Shown here: piece after piece, positions 23,259 to 31,590 of the stretch
Position numbering within the stretch: position 1 is the first letter of the stretch
Layout of the letters: the number at the start of each line of letters is the position of its first letter
Program-made: the position numbers and the translations under genes
Assembly (NCBI GenBank): GCA_013180565.1
Contig: QBUN01000424.1
Coordinates: forward strand, 1-35,928
Source of the DNA: Candidatus Methanophaga sp. GoMg3.2
GTDB taxonomy: Archaea > Halobacteriota > Syntropharchaeia > Alkanophagales > Methanospirareceae
Length of the DNA stretch: 35,928 nt
Direction: 5' to 3'
Notes under the pieces: model-generated
What the model was told of the DNA's origin: nothing
The model's database searches: none
Seen by the model: only the letters and a program-made list of their open reading frames with translations

Positions 23259-24197
23259 TTACTTTTGTCCTGGTTCCTTCAACTTGACCGTAACAATCGG
23301 AAGAAGGTTGGCTGCGTTCAGCATCTCGAATTTTCCCGATTCTGCCAGACGTTTAGCGAGATAACGGGCGTTCTTCAGAAGGTTCATCGCGAATAAGGTG
23401 TACCCTTCTCGGCCAAATCGCAACAGGGTTGTAATACTGCGCCAGGACCATAGCACTGCCCCTGGAGAAATTCAGCGTGTAGGTCGGCATCTCGTCACCG
23501 AGATAGTTCACGTAAAAGATCAAATCCTCAGGTGGGTAGATGTGGTCGCGGAAAATCAGCCAACCCAGACCAGGATAGACCAATCCATATTTGTGGCCAG
23601 AGACGTTGATCGACTTGACCTGAGGCAGGCGGAAATCCATCTCGAGTTCTGGATTGGCAAACGGCGTGATAAAACCGCCACTGGCTGCATCTACATGAAT
23701 GGGAATATCCCCTCCTTTTGTTTCCTTGATTTCCATAAGCAGGTCGCTGATCTCCTTGACCGGGTCAGCACCACCCGTAAAGGTTGTCCCCAGGATCGCC
23801 CCGACGCAGATGGTGTTCTCGTCAATCCGCTCGGACACGGTCTCCGCACTGATAGTAAAGCGGTCGAGGTCCATCGGGATTATCCGCGGCTCGACGTCGA
23901 AATACCTGGCGAACTTGTCCCAACAGACGTGGACATCAGCCCCGAAAACAATATTCGGTTTATCGTGGGGTTTTGCCCTCAGCCTGGCGGCGCTTCTTCC
24001 ACGTCCATTTATGCCGCAAGTAGTCCCAACATGATTGCTTCGGAAGAGCCAATAGTCGCGGTACCAGCGAAAGTAGTCTCCTCCGGCGCATTGAACAGAC
24101 GCCCCAACATGTTCACTACGCGCTCATTGATAACTTCGGTTTGTGGGTACTGGAAAGGGTCAATGAAGTTCTTGTTGATGTTTTCCATGAAAATCAA
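23259..24197 (-). pseudogene. Glutamate decarboxylase (group II PLP) remnant
   Basis: The order is [15 protein letters not shown] and [10 protein letters not shown] shift near 24010 leads to [23 protein letters not shown], and S-G-H-K-Y-G with the PLP lysine. A second shift near 23425 leads to R-F-G-R-E-G-Y-T. This matches GadB-type glutamate decarboxylase. About 80 residues are missing at the N-terminus and a similar length at the C-terminus. Two frameshifts and both ends lost mean it is dead. It abuts the nitrilase remnant and is GC-richer, suggesting both arrived together. Confidence 0.88.
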
Positions 24198-24200
24198 GCG

Positions 24201-25193
24201 TCAAAATCCATCTCCCTTCCTCAACCCCTCTTCATCTGCGTATCGCTCTATCAAAGGCCTTATCTCCTCGCTATACCAGCCCTTTTTGATATACATGGGA
24301 TAGATGGGTAGCCGTTCCCGTAATTCATATGGTGCAACTCTTCTCCTGAGTTCGTCCTCTCGTGGCCATGGCGATTCGGGATTTATATAGTCCATGGTCT
24401 TCTCCGCTATCCCGCCGAGGTCCGATGCGCCCAGTTCTATCAATTCCGTAGGCGAAGTCAAATTCGGCGGAACCTGTATCGCTATCTCATTCGGCAGTAT
24501 CTCTTTCGCTGCACGGACAACTTCCTTCAGCTCCTCTGAACTCGGTGGCTTTTTGTTTTCCATTGGCGTGAACGGTTTAGGTAAGAAAGGCTGGACAATA
24601 ACCTCCTGTATGTGCCCATACTCCTCATGTACTGATTTTATAGCTTCTAAAGCGCGAATAATGTCGCCCTTTTCTTCGCCTATACCCACTAAGATGCCCG
24701 TAGTGAAAGGTATCTTGAGCCTACCAGCCTCTTCTATCATCTCCAATCTCAGCTTTGGGTCTTTACCCGGCGATTTATTATGCGCTTCTAGTTCTGAAGT
24801 GGTTTCAAGCATCAAGCCCATTGACGCATTCACAGGTCGTAGTTCCTTTAATTCCGCTCTACTCAGCACACCCAAATTACAGTGTGGCAGTAATCCATGC
24901 TTTATCGCGAGTTTGCACAGCTCTTTCGTGTATTCAACAAGAGAAGAACATCCCGAGCTGCTAAGGCGATCTATGAAGAAGTGCGAAAAATTCGCGAGTT
25001 CTGGCTTTTCGCCTGCTGTGAATAGCGCTTCTGTCGCTGATCCTTTATTAGTTATAATCGCTAAAAATTCGCGCTTGTCTATTACGTAAGCCTCTTCGAG
25101 GCTGCGTGCTTTAAACACGCAATAAGCACATGCATTCCTGCATACGTTCGTCACCGGTATGAAAATGTTCTTGGAGAAGGTGATGTATCTCAT
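24201..25193 (-). CDS. cofG: FO synthase subunit 1 (7,8-didemethyl-8-hydroxy-5-deazariboflavin synthase)
   Basis: 330 aa from the ATG at 25193; a 24-codon extension upstream looks non-coding. The radical-SAM cluster motif is C-R-N-A-C-A-Y-C (CxxxCxxC). Further motifs: F-T-A-G-E-K-P-E, L-L-P-H-C-N-L-G-V-L-S, T-T-G-I-L-V-G-I-G-E-E, V-I-V-Q-P-F-L-P-K, and N-L-T-S-P. CofG and CofH make the deazaflavin FO of coenzyme F420. This supports a methanogen-type electron-carrier metabolism. CofH is not adjacent. Confidence 0.96.
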   Translation of the reverse strand: MRYITFSKNIFIPVTNVCRNACAYCVFKARSLEEAYVIDKREFLAIITNKGSATEALFTAGEKPELANFSHFFIDRLSSSGCSSLVEYTKELCKLAIKHGLLPHCNLGVLSRAELKELRPVNASMGLMLETTSELEAHNKSPGKDPKLRLEMIEEAGRLKIPFTTGILVGIGEEKGDIIRALEAIKSVHEEYGHIQEVIVQPFLPKPFTPMENKKPPSSEELKEVVRAAKEILPNEIAIQVPPNLTSPTELIELGASDLGGIAEKTMDYINPESPWPREDELRRRVAPYELRERLPIYPMYIKKGWYSEEIRPLIERYADEEGLRKGDGF

Positions 25194-25261
25194 TTCCTTT
25201 TCTTCTATTTCTCTTTGATCGCATATATTTGATTTTTTGTATTTGTATATACAATAAAAAC

Positions 25262-25340
25262 CCACGAGATTTTACATGATTAACACAACACTTTTTCTTT
25301 TTTACAAAAAGAAAATTTAGCCTGTGCTAAAAGAAAAACA
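25262..25340 (+). repeat. CACGAG dispersed tract joined to the 63-bp exact repeat, copy 2
   Basis: CCACGAGATTTTACATGATTAACACAACA leads directly into the 63-bp repeat (25278-25340) identical to 11719-11781, with the 10-bp hairpin inside. The two families are thus parts of one element. Confidence 0.88.
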
Positions 25341-25408
25341 AGTTTATTTGGATCAATAAGGAAAGGAATAGTCAATTGGGTACTAAAACCAAATTACCAA
25401 TAATATTA

Positions 25409-25461
25409 TCTCGTGGGAATCTGTGTACTCTTGTGGTTATAAAAAGGAGCTAAACAAATAC
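25409..25461 (-). repeat. Dispersed repeat, long copy C
   Basis: TCTCGTGGGAATCTGTGTAC then TCTTGTGGTTATAAAAAGGA and GCTAAACAAATAC. Matches copies A and B in the 53-base core. It lies just upstream of the prs promoter. Confidence 0.85.
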
Positions 25462-25466
25462 AAGTT

Positions 25467-25478
25467 AATTTATAAATA
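25467..25478 (+). promoter_or_regulatory. TATA box of prs
   Basis: AATTTATAAATA, with expected transcription start near 25500. This favours the ATG at 25511 over the one at 25493. Confidence 0.55.
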
Positions 25479-25510
25479 TTAAACATTGGCTAATGTGGGT
25501 GAGAGAGAAA

Positions 25511-26368
25511 ATGAAGATAATACCCGGAATATCGTCACAGCTCCTGGCTGCGAGAATAGCATCGGAACTGGACTCTAGCGTCTCGTTATGCGAGTTCAAG
25601 AAATTCCCCGATGGCGAGTCATACACGCGAGTATTAGACGACGTAAAAGACGAAGAAGTAACCATCGTTCAGAGCATCATAACAGATTCCGACCTGATAT
25701 GCCTGCTACAACTGATAGACGCGGTAGAAGAAGCGCATGAAACAACCGTAGTTATCCCGTATCTGGGATATGCGAGACAGGATAAGAAGTTTAAACTTGG
25801 CGAGGCGATAAGTGCAAGAGCTGTTGCGAAGTGCTTGAGTCTTGATACTATCAAGCGGATTTATGTAGTTAATGTGCATAATAACGCCATATTGCAGTAT
25901 TTCGATAAAGATACAAAGGATCTGGATGCATCTCACTCAATTGGTGATTACATAGCGAAGAAGGGAATAACACATCCGGTGATAATAGGACCGGACGCAG
26001 GAGCGAAAGAGTTAGCGAAAGCAGTTGCCGCACCTCATGGCTTCGATTACGATGTGCTGGAGAAGCGGCGAATAAGCGGCGAGGAAGTGGAAATAACACC
26101 GCGAACGTTGAGCGTGGAAGAAAGGAATGTTGTCATCGTAGATGATATTATATCCACCGGCGGCACAATAGCAGAAGCGGCATCTATGCTAAAAGCGCAA
26201 GGTGCCGCAGACATTCATGTTACGTGCATACATGGCCTTTTTGTGCAAAATGCAACTCTGCGAATGTTTAAAGCGGGAGTCAAAGAGATAATCGCAACGG
26301 ATACAATAGAATCCGCTTTTAGCACGATAAGCATAGCCAAAATGGTTGCAGAAGAGTTGAAGAGGTGA
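25511..26368 (+). CDS. prs: Ribose-phosphate pyrophosphokinase
   Basis: 285 aa, the archaeal class. It makes PRPP from ribose 5-phosphate and ATP for nucleotide, His and Trp synthesis. F-P-D-G-E-S-Y near 33, P-Y-L-G-Y-A-R-Q-D-K-K-F (ATP-binding and flexible loop), H-N-N-A-I-L-Q-Y-F, G-P-D-A-G-A-K-E-L, and V-I-V-D-D-I-I-S-T-G-G-T-I (PRPP loop) are present. The start was chosen by the promoter and by family length. Converges on secY2, and the 22 bases between the stops contain A- and T-runs that may end both transcripts. Confidence 0.95.
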   Translation: MKIIPGISSQLLAARIASELDSSVSLCEFKKFPDGESYTRVLDDVKDEEVTIVQSIITDSDLICLLQLIDAVEEAHETTVVIPYLGYARQDKKFKLGEAISARAVAKCLSLDTIKRIYVVNVHNNAILQYFDKDTKDLDASHSIGDYIAKKGITHPVIIGPDAGAKELAKAVAAPHGFDYDVLEKRRISGEEVEITPRTLSVEERNVVIVDDIISTGGTIAEAASMLKAQGAADIHVTCIHGLFVQNATLRMFKAGVKEIIATDTIESAFSTISIAKMVAEELKR

Positions 26369-26392
26369 AAAAAAATACGACGGGATTTTTTT
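26369..26392. terminator. Possible bidirectional T-tract terminator between prs and secY2
   Basis: An A8 run near 26368-26375 (T-tract on the minus strand, just after the secY2 stop) and a T7-type run near 26386-26392 (plus strand, after prs). Archaeal termination commonly uses such T-tracts. Confidence 0.4.
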
Positions 26393-27887
26393 ATATCTCT
26401 ATTTCTTCTGTGTTAATCTCGTGAAATCTGGTGGTTCCTTTTTGACGGTTGGTTAATGTAGAACTCATCTCTTCGTAAAGCCCATAAACAATGCTCACGG
26501 CCAGGATGAAATATGCTGCACTTACTCCACCAAGTGTGCCAAACATATCCGCAATCACAATCAAAGCACCTAAAACCGCACTACCGAACATTGCAATCTT
26601 TAATATGCGCTTATCCACCGCCCTCCGTATCGCTTTTATACTCCGGTTATAACGGTAAATTTGACGACCTGATTTACGGATCATTATTCTTATGTCCCTG
26701 TTTTCCAATCCAGGCGTCAATTTTAGCCATAATAGGGCGGTTATCATTGCTCCTGCGACCATTATTGACATTTCAATTGCAACTCTTACCGCAATTTGCC
26801 AGCCTTCAATGCCCGGAAGCACAAGTGCAGGGTACCAATCCCAGGGGCTATAAATTGGGCTGATATAATACATCAAACCGGACACCGCATTGTTTCCTTC
26901 ATATGTCCCCAGTACCGTAATACCCTGAGAATAAAGCATCCGACCAATGCCCTGTATGCTCGTTAGCAATAGCCCGCCCAAATTCAATAATACCGCAGGA
27001 ATAATCATCGCATAAGTAAAGTGCACGAACTTAATTGAAAATTGGATCCTACCATGTCTTCTCCCTGAATATAAACCTGGTATTTTTAGCTCTACACGAG
27101 CGCTCCACAGATAGATCAAGAGGAAGAAGAGAGCGATAGTTGTTATAAGTGCTATTAAGTGCTGCTGGAAAAGGAAAACTATTCCACCTTCCCATATCTC
27201 GTATGCCGGTACTTGCTGCACGATTTCTATCCCTCTTGGAATCACACCCACAGCAAAGCCGCTTTTGTCTGGGACCCAGGATATAAGTCCGGAAATTAAT
27301 TGTTGCGTAACGCTTGCAATAATAAAAAGACCCACACCCGAACCTATTCCCCAACGCGATATCACCTCAGCCATATAGTATATCAGCATACCGACTAAGA
27401 AGACCTGCAAGAAGAGTAAAAACGAGATAACAGGCAATGGTACACCAAGTTGTGATGCTATTCCCTGATCGGGCAAATAAAAGCCCGTAACATATGTAAA
27501 GCTTATGAGAACAGCAAAGCACAAAACAAGCAGTTTCTGCATGTTCAAATAAAATGTCCGATCCTTTTGCGTTGTTAAGTCGAGTTTCATTATCTTTGGA
27601 CCCGCTAAGATCTGCAGGATAATCGCGGCATCTATAATTGGCATAACCCCAAGAGCGGTCAGCGAGAATCTTTGACCTGCGAAGATAGCTTGCCATCTGC
27701 CGAAGAGGTCCAGCGAACATGGCGATAATCCAAAGAGAGGGATATTACTCAGAGCAAAATAGAGAACGAGGATAGCGATAGTAAATACTAGTTTTGTCTT
27801 GAGTGGAACATGCCTTTTCGGGCGTTTGACCATCGGGATGTTAGCCAAAAGAGATGCTAACGCATCCCTTACCGCTTTTACGCTCAT
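26391..27887 (-). CDS. secY2: Divergent second SecY translocase subunit
   Basis: 498 aa, ten-helix SecY, tandem paralogue of the gene just upstream (10-base gap). The membrane core is strongly alike, e.g. I-G-R-M-L-Y-S-Q-G-I-T and S-G-L-M-Y-Y-I-S-P-I-Y-S-P-W-D-W in both. The cytoplasmic loops that dock ribosome and SRP receptor differ. Loop 6/7 reads G-R-R-H-G-R-I-Q-F-S-I-K (about 275-286) instead of R-G-A-R-G-K-F-P-I-K. Loop 8/9 reads S-G-R-Q-I-Y-R-Y-N-R, very basic, instead of S-G-L-Q-I-P-G-H-R-R. Residues 483-498 are encoded by a dispersed repeat. It may be a specialised translocon or a decaying copy; the intact frame favours use. Confidence 0.9.
   Translation of the reverse strand: MSVKAVRDALASLLANIPMVKRPKRHVPLKTKLVFTIAILVLYFALSNIPLFGLSPCSLDLFGRWQAIFAGQRFSLTALGVMPIIDAAIILQILAGPKIMKLDLTTQKDRTFYLNMQKLLVLCFAVLISFTYVTGFYLPDQGIASQLGVPLPVISFLLFLQVFLVGMLIYYMAEVISRWGIGSGVGLFIIASVTQQLISGLISWVPDKSGFAVGVIPRGIEIVQQVPAYEIWEGGIVFLFQQHLIALITTIALFFLLIYLWSARVELKIPGLYSGRRHGRIQFSIKFVHFTYAMIIPAVLLNLGGLLLTSIQGIGRMLYSQGITVLGTYEGNNAVSGLMYYISPIYSPWDWYPALVLPGIEGWQIAVRVAIEMSIMVAGAMITALLWLKLTPGLENRDIRIMIRKSGRQIYRYNRSIKAIRRAVDKRILKIAMFGSAVLGALIVIADMFGTLGGVSAAYFILAVSIVYGLYEEMSSTLTNRQKGTTRFHEINTEEIEI
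26398..26440 (-). repeat. CACGAG dispersed repeat inside the 3' end of secY2
   Basis: TTCTGTGTTAATCTCGTGAA then ATCTGGTGGTTCC. The TGTGTTAATC and CGTGAAATC blocks match 1861-1890 (24 of 27 bases by eye). Read on the minus strand it encodes the last residues of SecY2. Confidence 0.8.
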
Positions 27888-27897
27888 TTCATCTTCG

Positions 27898-29352
27898 TCA
27901 TTCGCCGCCGAAGAATCGTCTCATTGTCGGGTACATTTCCATCATCTGCTCAGATGCCACATCTTCATAAAGCCGGTATGCAATGCTCACCGCCAGAAGT
28001 AAACCAGTCCCTGACGCTTGCCCAAGTGTGCCGAACATACTTGAAACCACGCACAACACGCCCAGAATAGCGCCACCCATTAGCGCTATTTTCGGGATGT
28101 AGCCCTCCATCAGCCGTTCTATCGTTGCCACGGTCCTGCGATGCCCGGGTATTTGTAGCCCCGAATTATGTATCTGCGCTGCCACATCTTTAGCACCCAT
28201 TCCTGTTGTATTTATCCAGAACAGGGCAAATATCGCGCCACCTACGATCATAAAAGAGAAGTCAATAGCCAATCGTATGGCAATTTGCCAGCCTTCAATA
28301 CCCGGAAGCACAAGTGAAGGATACCAATCCCAAGGGCTATAAATTGGGCTGAGATAATACATCAAGCCTGAAACCGCAGTGTTCCCTTCAAACGTTCCAA
28401 AAATGGTGATTCCCTGAGAATAAAGCATTCTTCCAAAACCCTGTATGGTCGCCTGTAACGCTCTTACAAGAATCATCGGCAGCACACTCGCATACAACAG
28501 CTTAATAGGGAATTTACCCCGTGCACCTCTTGCTACCGCATGTGCTAACGGGATCTCTAATCGAGTGCTCTCAAGATAAACAACGGTGAAAAATACCGCA
28601 ATAGTGGATATAAGTGCTATCATGTGATTTTGGAAGAGGAAAGTTATTCCGCCTTCCAGTATCTCGTACCCCGGTACTTGCTGCACTATTTCTATCCATC
28701 GTGGTATTACTCCCACAGCCCATCCGCTTTGATCAGGAATCCAACTTATAAGGCCGGTAATTACCTGCTGCGAGACACCTGCTAGGATGAACAGCGAAAC
28801 ACCTGATCCTATACCCCATTTCGAGACCACTTCATCCATGAAGTATATCAGCATCCCACCAACGAAGACCTGAATAAACAGTAAGAAAGAAATGAAACGT
28901 AGAGATACGCCAAGCTGCGCTGCTACTGCCGGGTCCGGCATATAAAAGCCTACAACGTACGTCAGACTAATAAAAGCAGCAAAGACCAAAACGAGCAGTT
29001 TCTGTATGTTCTGATAAAACGCCTGATCCTTGGGATCGCTCAGGTTCAACTTTACTATCCCCGCGCCGACTAAGAGTTGTAAGACAATAGAAGCATCAAC
29101 AATCGGCATAATACCAAGAGCAGTTAGCGAGAATCGCTCTCCTGCGAATATCGCACGCCATTGCCCGAAAAGATCCATTGACTCCGGAGATAGACCAAAT
29201 AGAGGGATATTACCAAGTGCAAAAAAGAGAAGTAGTATGCCCACTGTCCAGGCTAACTTAGTTTTAAAATGAACGTGCCACTCGGGACGTTCAACCATGG
29301 GGAATTTACCTAAAATAGACGATGTGACATCTCTGAAGTTTATTGCACTCAT
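27898..29352 (-). CDS. secY: Preprotein translocase subunit SecY
   Basis: 484 aa, the canonical archaeal SecY/Sec61-alpha. Ten transmembrane helices, plug segment near the first extracellular loop, loop 6/7 with R-G-A-R-G-K-F-P-I-K (about 275-284), and loop 8/9 with S-G-L-Q-I-P-G-H-R-R (397-406); both loops contact the ribosome. It forms the protein-conducting channel in the membrane with SecE and Sec61-beta. The ATG follows the L15 stop with no gap, the usual end of the spc ribosomal operon. The adk gene often found next is replaced here by the second SecY. Confidence 0.97.
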   Translation of the reverse strand: MSAINFRDVTSSILGKFPMVERPEWHVHFKTKLAWTVGILLLFFALGNIPLFGLSPESMDLFGQWRAIFAGERFSLTALGIMPIVDASIVLQLLVGAGIVKLNLSDPKDQAFYQNIQKLLVLVFAAFISLTYVVGFYMPDPAVAAQLGVSLRFISFLLFIQVFVGGMLIYFMDEVVSKWGIGSGVSLFILAGVSQQVITGLISWIPDQSGWAVGVIPRWIEIVQQVPGYEILEGGITFLFQNHMIALISTIAVFFTVVYLESTRLEIPLAHAVARGARGKFPIKLLYASVLPMILVRALQATIQGFGRMLYSQGITIFGTFEGNTAVSGLMYYLSPIYSPWDWYPSLVLPGIEGWQIAIRLAIDFSFMIVGGAIFALFWINTTGMGAKDVAAQIHNSGLQIPGHRRTVATIERLMEGYIPKIALMGGAILGVLCVVSSMFGTLGQASGTGLLLAVSIAYRLYEDVASEQMMEMYPTMRRFFGGE

Positions 29353-29772
29353 CTAAATAATACTCACCGTGCCACCAGCACTTTCTATCTTCCCCTTCGC
29401 TGTTTCGGTAACTGCGTTCGCAGTGAGCATCAGCTTCTTCGTTACTTTTCCCTTGCCCAGAATCTTTTCTATGCCTAGCTCAGTGACATCGAGATAAATA
29501 CCATCTGCTTTCTCTTCCGCTTTACCTTCTCTTATCAGTTCTTCTAGCATCTCTTCTAAAATACCGATATTCAGTGTCCCTTCGTCATGGCGGTTATGCT
29601 GATTCGAGATATGCATCCCTTTTACTATCCCCATCTTCAACGATCGTACGACATGGTGTGAGTACGCTCCAGCGTTACCGACACCACCCCTACTCCCGCT
29701 CCCTCTTCGTTTCTTATGTGAGCCACCGCCGCAGGTTCTTGTTCCGCGTATCCTTTTTAGTCTCTTCTTCAT
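29353..29772 (-). CDS. rpl15: Ribosomal protein L15 (uL15)
   Basis: 139 aa. A basic glycine-rich N-terminus (R-K-R-G-style, here K-R-L-K-R-I-R-G-T-R-T-C-G-G-G-S-H-K-K-R-R-G-S-G), then an S10-like core, and the C-terminal A-G-G-T-V. A late-assembling large-subunit protein. First gene of the L15-secY-secY2 operon. A minus-strand TATA-like tract (TATATTTTTAAACC) lies near 29813-29826. Divergent from the TBP gene. No L30 or S5 upstream, so the spc operon is broken at this point. Confidence 0.96.
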   Translation of the reverse strand: MKKRLKRIRGTRTCGGGSHKKRRGSGSRGGVGNAGAYSHHVVRSLKMGIVKGMHISNQHNRHDEGTLNIGILEEMLEELIREGKAEEKADGIYLDVTELGIEKILGKGKVTKKLMLTANAVTETAKGKIESAGGTVSII

Positions 29773-29864
29773 GATCTATGCAAGCCCTCTTAATCTTATA
29801 GTCTATCTCAGGTTTAAAAATATACCTAATATACATTTCTTTTTATAGCACAGCAATAGTATAG

Positions 29865-29873
29865 TTTTATATA
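29865..29873 (+). promoter_or_regulatory. TATA box of the TBP gene
   Basis: TTTTATATA about 28-36 bases before the ATG at 29901. A leader of only a few bases is expected. Confidence 0.6.
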
Positions 29874-29900
29874 TTATAATTTATTGGGAGATTAAGGAAA

Positions 29901-30452
29901 ATGTCAGAAGTAAATATAAAGATAGAGAATGTAGTGGCGAATGCAAGGATTACAGAGAGCCTGGACCTGGAATATGTTGAATCTCAGTTAGAGGCGGCGA
30001 TGTTCACGAAAAAAAAGTTCCCTGGCCTTGTATATAGGACAAAAGAGCCCAAATCCGCTTTTCTTATCTTTCGTTCTGGGAAAATAGTATGCACGGGAGC
30101 GAAGACCAAAGAAGGTGTGCGTACGGTGATGGATAAGCTTTCTTCTGACCTCAGAGGCATAGGTATAGAGGTGGAAGAGCATCCCGAATTCAAAGTGCAA
30201 AATATCGTGGCTTCTGCCGATCTTGGAAAAGAACTTAATCTCGGAGCTATTGTGATGGGGTTAGAACTTGAAGGCATGGAATATGAGCCCGAAGTTTTTC
30301 CCGGATTAGTTTATCGTATAACCGATCCCAAGAGTGCCATATTGATTTTCAGCTCGGGCAAGCTGGTTATAACAGGTGGGAAGACGTTAGACGATTGTAA
30401 AAAGTCCGTAGAGATATTGCTGACGAAATTAAGGAGTTTAAACCTGTTTTAA
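29901..30452 (+). CDS. tbp: TATA-box-binding protein
   Basis: 183 aa with the expected two pseudo-symmetric halves of about 90 residues. Each has an I-x-N-x-V-A-x-A strand (I-E-N-V-V-A-N-A; V-Q-N-I-V-A-S-A), F-P-G-L-V-Y-R, K-S-A-x-L-I-F and S-G-K-x-V-x-T-G-x-K-T. It binds TATA boxes and recruits TFB and RNA polymerase. Acidic tail is minimal. The cooC-like gene starts 13 bases after its stop, suggesting an operon. Confidence 0.98.
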   Translation: MSEVNIKIENVVANARITESLDLEYVESQLEAAMFTKKKFPGLVYRTKEPKSAFLIFRSGKIVCTGAKTKEGVRTVMDKLSSDLRGIGIEVEEHPEFKVQNIVASADLGKELNLGAIVMGLELEGMEYEPEVFPGLVYRITDPKSAILIFSSGKLVITGGKTLDDCKKSVEILLTKLRSLNLF

Positions 30453-30465
30453 GCGTTTAGAGTTG

Positions 30466-31260
30466 ATGGGCGATAAAGAGAAGCTGAAAATAGCAGTTGC
30501 GGGAAAGGGCGGTGTGGGGAAAACAACTATTGCAGGTACGCTCGCTCGACTCCTTGCGAGGGATGGGCACAGTGTAATAGCAGTGGATGCTGATCCATCA
30601 ATGAACTTAAAATTTGTATTGGGTATAAAGGATAACCCTAAGCCCGTGTCCGAACTAAAGGACTTGATTTTCGAGCGGACTAACGCTTATTCAGGGATCT
30701 ACAAATTAAATCCCAAAGTAGATGATGTAATCAGAAGATACGGGGCAGAAGGACCCGATGGTGTGACATTGCTGGTAATGGGAACGATAGAGAAAGGCGG
30801 CTCGGGCTGCACATGCCCGGAAAATGCGTTCCTTCGCTCTTTACTGCGTCATATCCTGTTCAAGGGGAACACGGTTATAATGGATATGGAAGCGGGGATA
30901 GAGCATTTGGGCAGGGGAACGGCAAAAGGGGTTGACTTACTGCTTGCCGTGGTCGAGCCCGGGATGAGGTCGGTAGAGACAGTCGGTAGAATAAAGACGC
31001 TCGGAATGGATATAGGGATAAAAAATGTGGCGGCGGTGATGAACAAGGTTACAGATCCAGAGATGGTAAAAATGATAGAAACCAAATTAAATGCTATGGA
31101 CATACCATTGTTGGCGATCATTCCTCACGATCAGGCGTTGATAAATGCTGATATAGAGAATAAAGCACCTTTAGATGTAGGTGGAGATGCAGTTGAGCAT
31201 ATAAAAACAATTAAAGAAATCTTAATCGATTGCCAAACAAATTTAGTACCGAATACTTAA
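30466..31260 (+). CDS. cooC: CooC-like nickel-insertion ATPase for CO dehydrogenase
   Basis: 264 aa from ATG 30466 (a TTG is 3 bases before). It is a MinD/NifH-like P-loop ATPase: A-G-K-G-G-V-G-K-T-T at 13-22 (deviant Walker A), D-A-D-P-S-M-N-L near 43, and V-I-M-D-M-E-A-G-I-E-H-L-G-R-G, the CooC Walker B/switch signature. G-C-T-C-P near 110 is the CooC CxC metal site at the dimer interface. CooC helps load nickel into CO dehydrogenase. This implies a CODH/ACS pathway encoded elsewhere. No CODH gene is adjacent. Confidence 0.93.
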   Translation: MGDKEKLKIAVAGKGGVGKTTIAGTLARLLARDGHSVIAVDADPSMNLKFVLGIKDNPKPVSELKDLIFERTNAYSGIYKLNPKVDDVIRRYGAEGPDGVTLLVMGTIEKGGSGCTCPENAFLRSLLRHILFKGNTVIMDMEAGIEHLGRGTAKGVDLLLAVVEPGMRSVETVGRIKTLGMDIGIKNVAAVMNKVTDPEMVKMIETKLNAMDIPLLAIIPHDQALINADIENKAPLDVGGDAVEHIKTIKEILIDCQTNLVPNT

Positions 31261-31296
31261 ATAGCAGATTAAAATAATAAATGAGACTAGTAGCAG

Positions 31297-31590
31297 ATGG
31301 AGAACAAGGATATAGAGCGGGATAAGAAAAGGGCAGAATATGAAGAAGGCTTAAAAAAGACGTTGATACCAGTCGCATTCGGTATTCTTGCTGGCGCCTT
31401 ATCCTTTATTTTGATAAAAGATCCAGTATCAACGGATGGTTTGATTATTGCAATTATCATGATATTTGTGCAGAAGTTTGTCTATCGGTCCTTACATATA
31501 CCAATGGAAGGTGTAAAAGACTGGATTTATCTCGCTTTTATGACTCTTTTCTGCTGGTTCGTCGCTTATACGTTAATGTTGAATCTGTAG
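31297..31590 (+). CDS. EMC6-like archaeal membrane protein
   Basis: 97 aa. A charged N-terminus (to about 20), then three hydrophobic helices (about 22-40, 48-63, 75-95). The motif G-V-K-D-W-I-Y-L-A-F-M-T-L-F-C-W-F-V matches the K-D-W-x-Y-x-x-F-M-T signature I associate with archaeal EMC6-like proteins, relatives of a eukaryotic membrane-protein insertase subunit. Role in archaea unproven. Its end overlaps the convergent ruvC gene by 18 bases. Confidence 0.7.
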   Translation: MENKDIERDKKRAEYEEGLKKTLIPVAFGILAGALSFILIKDPVSTDGLIIAIIMIFVQKFVYRSLHIPMEGVKDWIYLAFMTLFCWFVAYTLMLNL

